The notes: generated by a model not told the origin, from the letters alone. Positions 1-9,986 are shown, numbered from the stretch's first letter. The stretch is 64,000 nucleotides of DNA from Hydra vulgaris (GCF_038396675.1 NC_088929.1:33602501-33666500); one strand, 5' to 3'. Numbers and translations: made by a program.

Positions 1-560
1 TTCACTCCAGCAAAACAATAGCATAACTAAATCTCTTGAAATAAAATGAGCAGGAATAGTTAAAAGTATGTTGCTTAGATTATATGATACATAACATCAG
101 ATAATTGTATGATTAATGAGTGATTATTAAAACAGCACACTTATGTAAATAAATGCTAAAACCTACTTTAACCATTATAAATTTATAAAATTTGTTTACT
201 TCATGATTTTTATCAAAGTATTATATTCTTAAGACTTTTATGCCATCTAATGATGCAAAAATAATCTAATGATGCAAAAATTAAAAATAGAAACTTATTA
301 AATTAAAGCATTTTTTCATTTTTTATGTTATTCAAATATGATTGATTGAGTATATATATGCAAACTTATTTATTTCAAAAAATATATATAACTCGTTTTT
401 AAATAAAAAGTAACATAAATAATATACACACACACACAAACATATAACATATATGTGTGTGTATCATATGTATATCATATATGTGTGTGGATGGTCATTT
501 TTAGGTTGGCTTGCGCAATTTAAAAAATTATTTAAATAAAAACTATTTAAGTTAAAATAA
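1..560. other. AT-rich sequence without a gene
   Basis: No convincing coding region on either strand. The sequence is very AT-rich. It holds a mixed CA/TG microsatellite at about 423-490, where a CA run, an ATATG core and TG runs form imperfect inverted repeats. Confidence 0.5.
423..490. repeat. CA/TG mixed microsatellite
   Basis: A run of (CA)n followed by CATATAACATATATG and (TG)n, then a second CATATATG-TGTGTG block. The halves are complementary, so the tract can fold back. Confidence 0.7.
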
Positions 561-712
561 AAACAACAAATAGAATGCTTTTAATACTAGATGAAATAAT
601 AATAAAAAACAGCAATTTACAGACAGCAAACAGACATTTTATTTAAATTCTAGATGAAATAATTTTTAAAAAAAAGTCAACAAAATTACAAATAAACAAG
701 GTTTTTTATAAA
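560..712. repeat. Degenerate AT repeat, left of the mariner insertion
   Basis: Successive imperfect copies of a unit of about 35-60 bp built around TTTTATTTAA-TTCTAGATGAAATAATTTTTAAAA. The array continues beyond the mariner at 1999-2175, and a related copy lies at 2878-2965. The mariner therefore landed inside a pre-existing repeat array. Confidence 0.6.
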
Positions 713-714
713 TA

Positions 715-1996
715 TTGGGTTGGCAACTAAGTAATTGCGGATTTTATTTAGAAAATAAAAGACAATTTTTTCATGGAACAAAATAACTTTATTATGTAAT
801 GTATTGCCCATTTTGAGCAATGACCTTTTGCCATCTTTCAGACAGCATCATAACTCCACGTTCATAAAACTTCTGGTTATTATCAGCAAAAAACTGAACC
901 AGGTACGATTTGACATTATCATCATTATTGAAATTTTTACCATTCAAGGAGTTTTGCAAAGATTGAAATAAAAAGTAATCAGATGGTGCAAGGTCAGGAC
1001 TATATGGTGGACGTGGCAAAACATCCCAACCAAGCTCCAATAATTTTTGCCAAGTGACCAAAGATGTGTGTGGCCTTGATTGTCATGATGGAATACAACA
1101 CCTTTTCAATTTGTCAATTTGGGCCACTTTTCTTTAACTGCATTGTTCAATTTTATTAGTTGTTTAATGTAGACACCTGAATTGATCGTTTGGTTGGGTG
1201 CTAAAAATTCAAAGTAGATAATTCATTTGTAATCCCACCAAACTGATAACCTAACTTTCTTTTGATGAATATCAGCTTTTGATGTTGTTTGAGCTGGTTC
1301 ACCTGGCTTGCTCCACAATCTTTTCTGATTGTTGTAAAAAACCCATTTTTTATCACCAGTTATCAATCGTTTTAAATATAGATCATTTTCATTACGTTTC
1401 TTTAATAAATCGCAGATGTTAATGCATTGTGTTAAATGATTTTCTTTAAGTTCATGAGGAACCCATTTATCAAGTTTTCGTACATAGCAAAGTTGTTTTA
1501 AGCGATTTCAATGCATGTATGTGATAATGAAGCTTTTCTGCATTTTCACGTGTTGCACTGTGACGATCCAAATCGATTGTTGCTTTGATTTGGTCGTTAT
1601 CAACTTCAACTGGAAAACCAGAGTATTTTTTTATCTTTGAGTGAAAAAATACCAGAACGAAACTTGGCAAACCAATTTTGACACTGCTGTTCTTTTAAAG
1701 TTTTGTCACCATAAACAGCACATAACTTTTTGTGAGCTTGCAATATGTTTTTTCCTTTCCGGATAAAAAAGTAAAATATGACAAAAATATTCATTTTGAT
1801 TTTCCATTTTTCACCAGACGCAAAAACAAAAACTGCTAAAAAAAACGATCTAAAAAACTTTTTCACTGATTGACAGTTGAAGTACCAACTATCAAATAAC
1901 AAAATGTATTTGACATTTCGATTATGTCAGCAAACCTAAAAATTCAACTAAAGCCACCTATGAGTGAAATCCGCAATTACTTATTTGCCAATCCAA
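715..1996 (-). mobile_element. Tc1/mariner element (mariner, 1.28 kb)
   Basis: The left end begins TTGGGTTGGCAACTAAGTAA at 715. The right end at 1996 is the inverted counterpart (TTGGATTGGCAAATAAGTAA on the minus strand), giving inverted repeats of about 27 bp with three mismatches. A TA dinucleotide flanks both ends (713-714 and 1997-1998), the standard mariner target duplication. The length of 1282 bp is typical of intact mariners. The transposase reads on the minus strand and is broken, so the element is not autonomous. Confidence 0.93.
792..1800 (-). pseudogene. Mariner transposase, broken
   Basis: DDE transposase of the mariner family, which would cut and paste the surrounding element. 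The N-terminal part (about 1640-1800) carries the mariner HTH signature GKNILQAHKKLCAVYGDKTL and then QCQNWFAKFRSG. The C-terminal part (792-1061) carries the third catalytic block, PPYSPDLAPSDYFLFQSLQ, in which the D of SPDLAPSDY is the last catalytic aspartate of the D,D34D type. The fragments between (1470-1670 and around 1100-1400) are in different frames and contain stops, so several frameshifts have accumulated. Family assignment is firm from the motifs; the exact start was not fixed because the N-terminus is also shifted. Confidence 0.9.
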
Positions 1997-1998
1997 TA

Positions 1999-2175
1999 TT
2001 AAACAAAATGATTAAAATAAAAAAGGAAAAATTAAATAAAACCTATGTTTTATTTAAGTTCTAAATAAAATGACTAAAAAAATCTCAAACAATTTCATTA
2101 AATTCTAGATAAAATGATTTTTTAAAAAAAGGCAATATAAAAAAGAAAAAAAAATTTTCCTAAATAAAATAATCA
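1999..2175. repeat. Degenerate AT repeat, right of the mariner insertion
   Basis: Continuation of the array at 560-712. Two clear units carry TTATTTAAGTTCTAAATAAA and TTCTAGATAAAATGA. Together with the left side it brackets the mariner. Confidence 0.6.
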
Positions 2176-2562
2176 CAAAATCCATTGCATAGCTCTAATT
2201 GACAGTGGAATTGTTTTTTGCCAGTAGTCAATACTAGTTCATTTATATAACTCATTAACAGTTTCAAAACTTATAAATGGTCTTAAGCTATGCAAATATA
2301 ACACCAGTTTTCTTAGCAATATAGATGCTGTTGGAAGAGCAGTTTTATAATTTTTTAATTATCTTAAAATGTAGAAAAATCTACCTGCATTCATTTTTAT
2401 AAATATTTCAACTATTCCCCTTTGAAACAAAGTAAATCTTTTTATCAGGCTGTTGAAAAATCAAACTTGCTACTCACTGATATTGAAGCAATTACTGGCA
2501 ACACATAATAAAAAGTGTTTTACAAATGTAACACTCTTGGCTTAAACTTCTTCAAATGAATG

Positions 2563-2741
2563 ATAGAAGGAAAAAAAATTAAATGTACACAACCTATGGA
2601 AGGCCTGCAAGCAGATGTTGTAACAACATTAAAAAACTCATTCCAGTTATGGAACTTAAAAAAACAAAGAGCAATTTTTAAAACTTTGATGGAGAAACTA
2701 ACTGTGGAAGACATATTGTCTAGTTGTCAGTATTTAAGGTA
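2563..2741 (+). other. Unrecognised short open frame, possible exon
   Basis: An open frame of about 60 codons on the plus strand ends exactly where a plausible splice donor stands (ATTTAAG followed by GTAAAC at about 2741). The middle (SFQLWNLKKQRAIFKTLMEK) is lysine-rich and helical looking. It faintly recalls the helical segment before F-boxes in FBXW proteins, but I would not assign it. A TGA stands just upstream in frame and no clear acceptor with a pyrimidine tract is visible. It could be a chance frame. Confidence 0.2.
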
Positions 2742-2877
2742 AACAACATTGAGAGCCATATAGTTTTACTGGTCATAATTTATACTTAAATACTTTTTTA
2801 AATATAGGTAATTTTACCTGTAATTTCATTTACTGGTGATAAAGAGAAAAAATAATAATATAACTAAGAATGGCAAA

Positions 2878-2965
2878 AAGAATGTTTTATTTAAATACTA
2901 AATAAGATAATTAAACTATAAACTGCAAAACGAACGTTTTGTTAAACTCTTAATAAAGTAATTCA
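2878..2965. repeat. Isolated copy of the mariner-flanking AT repeat
   Basis: Contains ATGTTTTATTTAAATACTAA and a second degenerate unit (CGTTTTGTTAAACTCTTAAT) resembling the units at 560-712 and 1999-2175. The region 2742-3150 otherwise shows no gene. Confidence 0.45.
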
Positions 2966-3158
2966 TGCATAATAGTGTTTTATGATTTTTCATAACAGTA
3001 CTTGATGAACAAAAAAGATTTGCTGTAATTTAAAAAAAATCACGCATTTATTTTTTTGGCAAGCACTTTTTTATGCGCTTGTAAAGTTTTTGAGGACATG
3101 AAGGCAAGCGTAAAAAGGCTTGAGCGCAAAAGCGGTGGCCAAATAGAGAAGACAAGCG

Positions 3159-3183
3159 CGCACACACACACACACACATATAT

Positions 3184-3234
<51 letters not shown>

Positions 3235-3240
3235 CACACA
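3159..3240. repeat. (CA)n/(TA)n microsatellite
   Basis: Alternating CA runs separated by TATATA blocks. Open frames here on both strands (runs of His-Thr or Cys-Val) are products of the repeat, not genes. Confidence 0.9.
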
Positions 3241-3268
3241 GATGGGGGCAGTATTTAAAACATCTTAC

Positions 3269-3986
3269 ATGAAAAATCATCAATCCACTCAAGATTCTCT
3301 GGTCCATAAAGATGGAAATAATTAAAAACATCTTTTGTACTCATTTTGTTTACACCATACAAAAGAATAGCATCTTGTCGAATTTCGTTATTAATATCCT
3401 TAGGAACACTTGGCCACCTATAAATAAAAACTGCATAGTTAGTATACTAAACAAACAGATATCGTGTTATAACAATGCATATAGTGTTTTTTAATTCATG
3501 TCACATGACAATAAAATGTTAAAAATACTATAACAATAGTTTGAATAAAAACTTTAACCAAACTTTGTTGAATTAAAATAAAATAAATAATGGTGAAAAA
3601 TTTCAAAAAAAAATTTATGAGGCAGCGGTGACACTTTATAAAATTAAGAAATTTAATGAACATGAATAGAAAACAAAATAACTTTACAAAATATTTTCCA
3701 AGTTTATCTCATCAAATGTTCCTAATTTTTTCAATGTAAGTTTGTTATTCTGTAAGTTTATACTCTGTAAGTTGGAATCTAAACACTTTGTCCCAAAGCG
3801 TTGCTCTCTTTTCTTTCGTTGATTTTCTGCTTCCTAAATTTTCAAATACATAAAACTAAATTATTTTATATAATTAATAAAAATAATTTCGTTATAAAAA
3901 ATAGAAAACAATTATAGAAAGAACCCTACCTCAGAATTTGGGTCGAAGCCAATTACAAAACTTGCCTTATTATGGTATTTCTTCTC
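3269..3986 (-). CDS. NCBP3: NCBP3 homologue, three internal exons (partial gene)
   Basis: Nuclear cap-binding protein subunit 3 binds mRNA caps and works with NCBP1 in mRNA export; that role is known from vertebrates. Here three minus-strand exons join cleanly: 3930-3986 (19 codons), 3688-3833 and 3269-3417. Each is bounded by AG acceptors and GTAGGG, GTAAAG or GTAAGA donors, and the phases match (0 between the first two, 2/1 between the next two). The joined product contains NKASFVIGFDP, then EAENQRKKREQRFG, then GVNKMSTKDVFNYF and LEWIDDFSC. Human NCBP3 has the same order, with GVDEMSTQDVFSYF and IEWLDDTSC in its RRM-like domain. The exon completing the RRM (expected to begin with GT, encoding C-N-V-V-W) was not found at lower coordinates. 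The N-terminal exon is also missing, perhaps above the Penelope/MITE cluster. Confidence 0.82.
3418..3687 (-). other. Intron of the NCBP3 homologue
   Basis: A 270-bp AT-rich intron with donor GTAAAG at 3687 and acceptor TTTATAG at 3418. It contains no other recognisable feature. Confidence 0.75.
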
Positions 3987-4004
3987 CTATAATTTTATTA
4001 AAAC

Positions 4005-4008
<4 letters not shown>

Positions 4009-4098
<90 letters not shown>
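4009..4098. repeat. (TA)n microsatellite
   Basis: About 90 bp of uninterrupted TA repeat just upstream of the most 5' visible NCBP3 exon. Confidence 0.97.
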
Positions 4099-4100
<2 letters not shown>

Positions 4101-4435
4101 CAAGTGACATCTTTAATAGTATGTGTAATAATATTATAAGCATTAAAACATCATATACGGTATCATACTATTTATTTCTTTTTTTAGGTAATATTTCGGC
4201 TCATATAGTGAGAGCTATTATCAAACTAATAAAACCGTTTAAAAAAAATGTTTAAAAAACTATACTGAACATAATCAAATGATGTCATTGCAACATCAGA
4301 TATTCAACATTTTTTAATTTTACAAAAATGGGTTTCCAATGGTGAGTCATCGCCAAATTGCTATTGTCATGATTTAAAACGTTTTCTTTAGGTTTCAAAC
4401 ATTGTATTTATTGTATTTTAATGGTCTCACAAATC

Positions 4436-5480
4436 TTTCTTGTGTAGTTGTTTGAAATAACAGACAGCATTTTAGGGTTCTCCCAGTTTATTTTTGAATT
4501 CATGCACCACATGTGCAATTAAGCTGGTACACTCCTGGATGACTATTTGGAGGCAGTTTAGACTTGTTTTGGCAAAGTATATTGATCCAGGGATTACCAA
4601 AATGGAAGACTATTTTAATGCCAACTTTAAGAAATTCTTTTCTAAGAACAAGGCTTGATTTTGGGACCCATGGTAAAATAACAAGATTTTTTATATCAAT
4701 TTTGAGAACAAGATGGATTTGTGGAGTATTTATAATTTTTAGCAATATCTGAATACTGTTTATAGGAATGTCCATTTTCAGTAAAAATCTTTATAAGAAA
4801 ATTAATTTCATCTTCAATGTTATGTTCTGAACTAATTTTGTATGCTCGAGCTAAAAAACCTTTAAAAATACCAACTGCGATATTCTGTGAATTAGATGAT
4901 TTGGTTTTATAAGCACGTTTGTAATTGCATCTTTATGGTGTATAGAAAACTCATTATTTGTGAAGGGAGTGATTGGTTGAAATACAAATATCTAAAAAAT
5001 TTAATTGGTGTTGAGCATTTTCGTATTCGCATGTATATTGGATAAATTTATCTTGTGAATTTAAAACTGTTAAAAAAGAATTTTCGTCATCAATATTAGT
5101 AAAATCAATATTAGTATAAGTTTTTGATGCAATATTGATGTTCAAAGCCTGTTAAATAGCATTCAATATGTTGTAAATATGCTTCTGACATGACAATCAT
5201 TATGGATAAACCTATAGGACCAGATTTTTTTTAAATATATACTTTGTCTTTCCATAATAACACTTACTAATACAGAGATCAATTAGTTTATGAATGTCTA
5301 CTAAAGATAATTTAGTTTGTTGTATTAGATCATCTCTATCTTTGTTTAGCATATCAATAATTGTAACAGTTGCTTCATCAAGTGACACTGATGGGTATAA
5401 ATTAAAAACATCAAATGACAGTTGAACTTCATTATTAATAAACCATTCTTTTGCTGTTGATACAAATGAAGATGAACTTT
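4436..5480 (-). pseudogene. Penelope-like retroelement, reverse transcriptase to linker, decayed
   Basis: Penelope-like elements encode a reverse transcriptase, often followed by a GIY-YIG endonuclease. On the minus strand, 5460-5260 reads STAKEWFINNE, then LSFDVFNLYPSVSLDEA (the RT palm block with the first catalytic Asp) and LVDIHKLIDLC. After a frameshift, GLSIMIVMSEAYLQHIE (5215-5165) corresponds to the GxPMGS..AE block, and QHQLNFLDICIS (about 5000) to the FLDV block. Further on (4775-4500), FHFGNPWINILCQNKSKL and HPGVYQLNCTCGA match the linker and the start of the GIY-YIG module. The rest of that module is deleted; only INWENPKMLSV, its expected C-terminal motif, remains near 4470. At least three frameshifts and several stops are present. 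No ADD motif was identified. Class assignment is from family motifs and is fairly secure. Confidence 0.75.
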
Positions 5481-5490
5481 TAATACAGCA

Positions 5491-5707
5491 TTCCCTCCCC
5501 TACTTTTTTTGTTCAGACCTTCTTTCTTTTTTTTAAAGAAATTTACAATTTTTATGAGAAATCTAAGAATTTTTTTTGAAATGAGGTAGTGTGCCCCCCA
5601 CTTTGAAATCCGTGTCATCGGCCCTGCAAAAACCATTGATTTCTTGTCCAACTTCCCAAACTTTATGGGAAAAAAATTCAATTGAAAATTGTCTAGATTG
5701 GTTTACA
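5491..5707. other. Unassigned insert between Penelope remnant and repeat element
   Basis: This stretch interrupts the continuity of the Penelope reading frame upstream of 5480. On the minus strand it begins with CAGGGCCGATGACACGG (near 5628) and ends in a TC-rich segment. That start resembles the CAGGG ends of hAT MITEs, but no matching partner end or duplication was found. Confidence 0.3.
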
Positions 5708-6181
5708 CCAGAGTTGTTAACAAGGCCAAAAGTAGCAAGGCAAAGGCCACATGTTACAAGACCAAGGCCAAAAGTTACAAAACCAAGGATAAGGCCAAGG
5801 TCACATGTTACACGGCCAATGCCAAGAATAAGAGTTTCAAGGCCAAGGCCTATGCAAACATTGTCTAGACCAAAGACTTTAATTTTTGCCTTACGTTAAG
5901 ACTAATTGTTAACAAAACCGTAGGTAGCAAGTGTTGTGAAATTAGATCAAGGTTATGCGCAGAATTTAACGAAGTCAATAAGAAAACTTGATATATAAGA
6001 AAGCCAAAATAAAAAATACATCAAAAATAAAGAATGAAAACTTTTAATTCTTTAAATTTATGTATTTTATGAAGGCCGAGACCAAAAATTTTAAGGCCAA
6101 GGCCAGAAGTTTTAAGACAAAGGCCAAGGCCTTAATTTTTGGCCTTAAGGCAAGGTCAAGGCCAAAGACTAACAACTCTGG
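5708..6181. mobile_element. Inverted-repeat element with internal GGCCAAGGC repeats
   Basis: The left end CCAGAGTTGTTA (5708-5719) is mirrored exactly by TAACAACTCTGG at 6170-6181, and the similarity extends a little outward (GTTTACA left, TTTAAAC right). The body carries two blocks (5722-5860 and 6073-6168) of short imperfect repeats around AAGGCCAAGGCCAAAAGTT. An AT-rich spacer of about 200 bp without that motif lies between them. No coding capacity. It looks like a 474-bp non-autonomous DNA element. The duplicated target could be TTTACA/TTTAAA (one mismatch), which is not conclusive. Confidence 0.6.
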
Positions 6182-6730
6182 TTTAAACGTTTATTTATTG
6201 TAAATGATCATTTAGCAAAAACCTTATCTAAAAATGACCTACGCAAAGTATTAAACTTTTATTCATTTTTTGCAATTAAAATTGCAAAAAATGTATCTTT
6301 TTCTTGCGTTCTAAGCAATAAAAAGAAGTAATTACTTGTTTTTTTTTCTTTTCATTTCTTTCGTATTCTCATATTATTTACTTTACGGTTTTTATATCTG
6401 TATACGGACTCATATTACTTTTCGGTTTTTATATCTGTATAAATTAGTTTCCTTTTTGCAACATTATCTGCTACCAACGTTTTACAATATAATATAGCAA
6501 AAATATATTCGAAATTGTAATTTAAGTGAGACACATCTAGATTTAGTACATAGGAATTATCAACTTCTGAAACTATCAAAAGTTTATTGGTTGAAGCACT
6601 ATTTTTTATCAGGTTATCAATAATATTTCTACACAATTTAAAGTAACACTAAAAAAAAAATTGTTTTATAATTTTTATTATTTATTATTTACAGCACTTA
6701 AGGGTTGTCTGTTAAAAATATTTTGAAGAA
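6182..6730. other. No assigned gene; unrecognised minus-strand frame at 6415-6636
   Basis: AT-rich. A minus-strand frame of 73 codons at 6415-6636 (with VSEVDNSYVLNLDVSHLNY) follows a possible acceptor (TTGTGTAG near 6636). It has no family I recognise and could be an exon or chance. The remainder shows nothing. Confidence 0.25.
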
Positions 6731-6732
6731 AG

Positions 6733-6815
6733 GTGCCGGGTACATCAACAAAATGGCCGATTTCAGGTACCCGGTAAAACTGCTGAATCACCGGGTCCCC
6801 GGGTACCTAACACAT
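6733..6815. repeat. GC-rich block of nested CCGGGTACC palindromes
   Basis: Within very AT-rich surroundings, GCCGGGTAC, GGTACCCGG, CACCGGGTCCCCGGGTACC and related motifs occur head-to-head several times. They give overlapping inverted repeats and a strong predicted fold. Confidence 0.6.
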
Positions 6816-6869
6816 CTCCAAATGTAAACATGATTAATACTAAACTTGGTTTTTAATATGACATTAATA

Positions 6870-7225
6870 ATCTTTTTAACATTCTTAAAAACAACATGTA
6901 TCCAATTTGGCCTATAAATAAAATTTATAATTCTTTTCTTAACAGAAAAATCTGAAATTCTACTAATCAATAAGAATCCAAAACTTCTTGGATCCTTAAA
7001 ACATGAATGATTGCACACTACAGGAGAGACGAAAACTCACACATATATAAACATCTCCATGCTTACAATAATTGTTTTGATAATTATAATGATTGCTTTT
7101 CAATATTGAATTTTGCTTCCAATAAATTTGAGCTTAAAGTAAAGAAAAGTTTATTTATTGAATGGAAAAATAAAAAAGATACGAACAAAATTGTAAGATA
7201 TGAACAAAGAGGTAAACCATTATAA
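6870..7225 (+). pseudogene. Penelope-like element, GIY-YIG C-terminal fragment
   Basis: The plus strand reads DENSHIYKHL, then FSILNFASNKFELKVKKSLF and IEWKNKKDTNKIV, ending in a stop at 7225. That order (SHIYKHL, FxIL..A...F.LK.KE..., I.W....LNKQ) is the conserved C-terminal tail of cnidarian Penelope-like GIY-YIG proteins. Upstream (6940-7010) LTEKSEILLINKNPKLLGSL may belong to the same protein in another frame. The following 200 bp, ending near CTGAAGATGATAAGAAAT (7405), look like the element's 3' untranslated end. It is in the opposite orientation to the remnant at 4436-5480, so it is a separate copy or an inverted fragment. Confidence 0.6.
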
Positions 7226-8015
7226 TATATCTCTTTTCACATAATAGTTACCATTTTATAAATCATTAAATTTTTGTCAAATATTTTAATACCTTTTGTA
7301 ATTATCAAAAAATTGTAATTTATATTTAATTACCATAGAATATTTGTATATAAAACTAAATAAGTTTAAAAGTTATAAAACTAGATAAGTTAGCTTAAAC
7401 CAACTGAAGATGATAAGAAATTATTTGAAACGTATAATGTTGTTTTATTCATTAAAAATATGGTTTTTATTAATAAGTGGAAAAACTTTGTTTTATTTCT
7501 CAATATTTTTACCAATTTTACAATAAAAACAACAAAAATTTAACTTGAGTCTAAAGTTTGTCTAAGTTTAAGGTTTCTTGGTTTAGCGCTAATGTCCCTA
7601 AAAGGCTAAATCAAAAAGGGTCTGGGTCCATATATACAGTGGAGGTAAAATATATACAAATATAAAAATACATACAGTGGAGGTAAAAATTTTCTGAATT
7701 TAAAATGTAAATTTCTTAGTGGCAATAGGTGATGGAAAAAGAGACAGTATTGTTCACTTCAACAACTATACACATACTTATTGATAAAAAGTCGTTTTAT
7801 ATAGAATCTATATAAAATCTATATAAAATACAAAATATATAAATAAAAATAATATAAATAAAAATATATATATATAAATTACAAAATATAGAATCTATAT
7901 AAAAGACAAAAAATTTCAAGCGCTTCCTGGGAATGCTTGCTTTATAGGCATATCTATATTATAGATATGCTTTTTTGTCTTTTATGTCCACGTGCCAGTG
8001 TTTTATTTTAGACAA
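7226..8015. other. No gene; short repeats and one palindrome
   Basis: Contains a direct repeat of ATACAGTGGAGGTAAAA (about 7635 and 7674), an AT-rich block at 7797-7905 in which TAGAATCTATATAAAA occurs twice, and a palindrome (GGCATATCTATATTATAGATATGCT) at about 7947-7971. No coding signal was seen. Confidence 0.5.
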
Positions 8016-8019
8016 CATG

Positions 8020-8475
8020 GCCTGTTTGTGTACTGCTTTTATGTTTGTTTCTTTAGAGTGGTTGTTATTTTCAGCAACAAATTTGATAAGGCAAAGCAAA
8101 ATAAAACAAACAGTTTTGAGTCCACATTAAAACTAATGATTGTCCTGTATTTTATTTGTTTCTTTTTAAAGGAAAGGGAAAATATAAATAGCTATCTGTT
8201 TGTAAAATATATTTGTATAACTTTAATGTAACAAGTATATATTGTCCCTATATGAAAACATTAATGTAATGCATGCATATACTTTTACGTATAACTTTTT
8301 TCATAATATATTATTATATTTATTTTTGTCTCAAGTATACGCACATTTAGCTTACTTGGATAAGGCGTTTACATCATACACAGAATGCCCGTGGTTCAAA
8401 TCCAACCACTTCCCAAACTTTTTTTGCTTTTCTTTCCCCATCCTTTTTGGTCTACTACATTATTGGTGAAATATA
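8020..8475 (+). mobile_element. tRNA-like SINE copy 1
   Basis: A box-A-like TTTAGCTTACTTGGATAAGG (8346-8365) and a box-B-like GGTTCAAATCC (8393-8403), spaced as in a tRNA gene, suggest a tRNA-derived RNA polymerase III promoter. Most of the body (8020-8340) and the tail (8410-8475) recur, inverted, at 8530-9345. The box pair is not at the 5' end of the shared unit, so transcription boundaries are unclear. A canonical anticodon arm is not evident. Confidence 0.5.
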
Positions 8476-8529
8476 CATAAACAATTGTTATAAATAATTG
8501 CATAATAATTAATAATAATTATTAATAAT

Positions 8530-9345
8530 AATTGCTCACCAATAACATAGTAGACCAAGGGAGACAAGGAAAAGATGAGTGAAAAAAATGCACAGATCCG
8601 AGTATTAAAAAGCAACAGGTATCCAAAATTAAAAAAGCACTCAAAGATTGGGAATAAAAATCGTGTAGAAATAGAAAGGTAATATGAAACAATTACAGCT
8701 ATGTGAAAAATGTGTAGATGGCATGGTCTAACTGAAGCCTAAAAACTATATATGTGTGTGTGAGCCTTACTTAAAAAATACACTGAAAGGTTTAAATGGT
8801 ATAAGAAATCTAAATGTGAAGGGGTGTGTATCATTTATAAACATACAACAAAAAGATTTTTTATATACAAAAAAGAAAAGATAAATGGTTACAAAGCAAA
8901 TATATGACCAGCAGTATTTGAAAGGAAACAATTGAAAAGAATAAACAGTGGTGGGGTTCAAAACCCCAGACTTTCTGTGTATCATGTAAATGCCTTATCC
9001 AATAAGCTAAACGTGGGAGTACTTGTCTAACAAATAAATATAAACATATTATTAAAAAAGTTATAAATAAAAGTATACACATTTATTACATAGAAGTTTT
9101 TACATAGGGAAAATATGTACTTTTTACATTAAAATTATACAAATATATTTTTTTCAAACAGATAGCAATTTATATTTTCGCTTTCCTCTTTTTAAAAAAA
9201 AACAAATAAAATAAAGAAAAATCATTCTTTTTAATGTCAATTTTTTTTCTTTCTTTTTTTTTTTGCTTTGCCTTATCCAATTTTGTAGCTGAAAATAACA
9301 CCATTCTAAAGAAATAAAAATAAAAACAGTACACAAATCGATTAA
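8530..9345 (-). mobile_element. tRNA-like SINE copy 2, inverted, with extra sequence
   Basis: Read on the minus strand it repeats copy 1: the body with TTGTGTACTG...ATTTCTTTAGA, then a box A (TTTAGCTTATTGGATAAGGC, about 8992-9013) and a box B (GGGTTTTGAACCCC, about 8953-8966). The tail segment with GGTCTACTATGTTATTGGTGA lies at 8530-8600. Compared with copy 1 about 340 bp (8600-8940) are inserted between box B and the tail. The two copies form a long imperfect foldback centred near 8500. Confidence 0.5.
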
Positions 9346-9551
9346 ATTATTAGTTTGATTTTTTTTTTTCCATTTAAATTTATTTTAATTTTTTATCTTG
9401 TTAGTTTTGCTTTCTTTATTTTTAAAACTAATATAAAAAAACTTGCAAATGGCTGTGACCAAGTTGTCTGAAATAAAATACTCATGCATGGACATACAAG
9501 ACAAAAAACCATACATGTTTCCTAGGAAGGCTTGTAAGGTGTTTGTAAATA

Positions 9552-9603
9552 CACCTAATAAAAGATGTATGTAGACATATCTACATACATCTTTTATTAG
9601 GTG
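9552..9603. repeat. Perfect 24-bp hairpin
   Basis: Arms 9552-9575 and 9580-9603 are perfectly complementary over 24 bp with a 4-nt loop (CATA). It lies in non-coding DNA. Confidence 0.95.
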
Positions 9604-9986
9604 CATGTATAGTATGTTTGTGTATAGTTTTTATGAAGTTTATGTTTACACATATTCTTCTTGTATATTAAAGTTTTGTGTGATGTTATGAGTTTGTTTT
9701 TTGTATATAAAGTTTATGTCTTAAATAATCATTGCTTATTAATAAGTAATAGTTATTAACAAATAAGTCAATACTTGAGTTTTGCAATTCCCTCCCCGTC
9801 TCCAAGGTGAGGAGAAGGAATTGCAACACCACTTGCCTTCTACCTACTCCACCCAAAAAGTCCCACTCATATTCAATGGTAACCTGGTAGAAAATATAAG
9901 AAATTGCGAATAATAACCTGACACTTCTATTAAAACTTTTTTAACAGATCTATTATTTTATTTATATTAGGTGTTGAGAACTCCCT
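9604..9986. other. No gene; imperfect inverted repeat
   Basis: AT-rich, apart from a GC-richer patch at 9780-9880 where TTGCAATTCCCTCCCC faces GGAGAAGGAATTGCAA. No coding region recognised. Confidence 0.45.
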
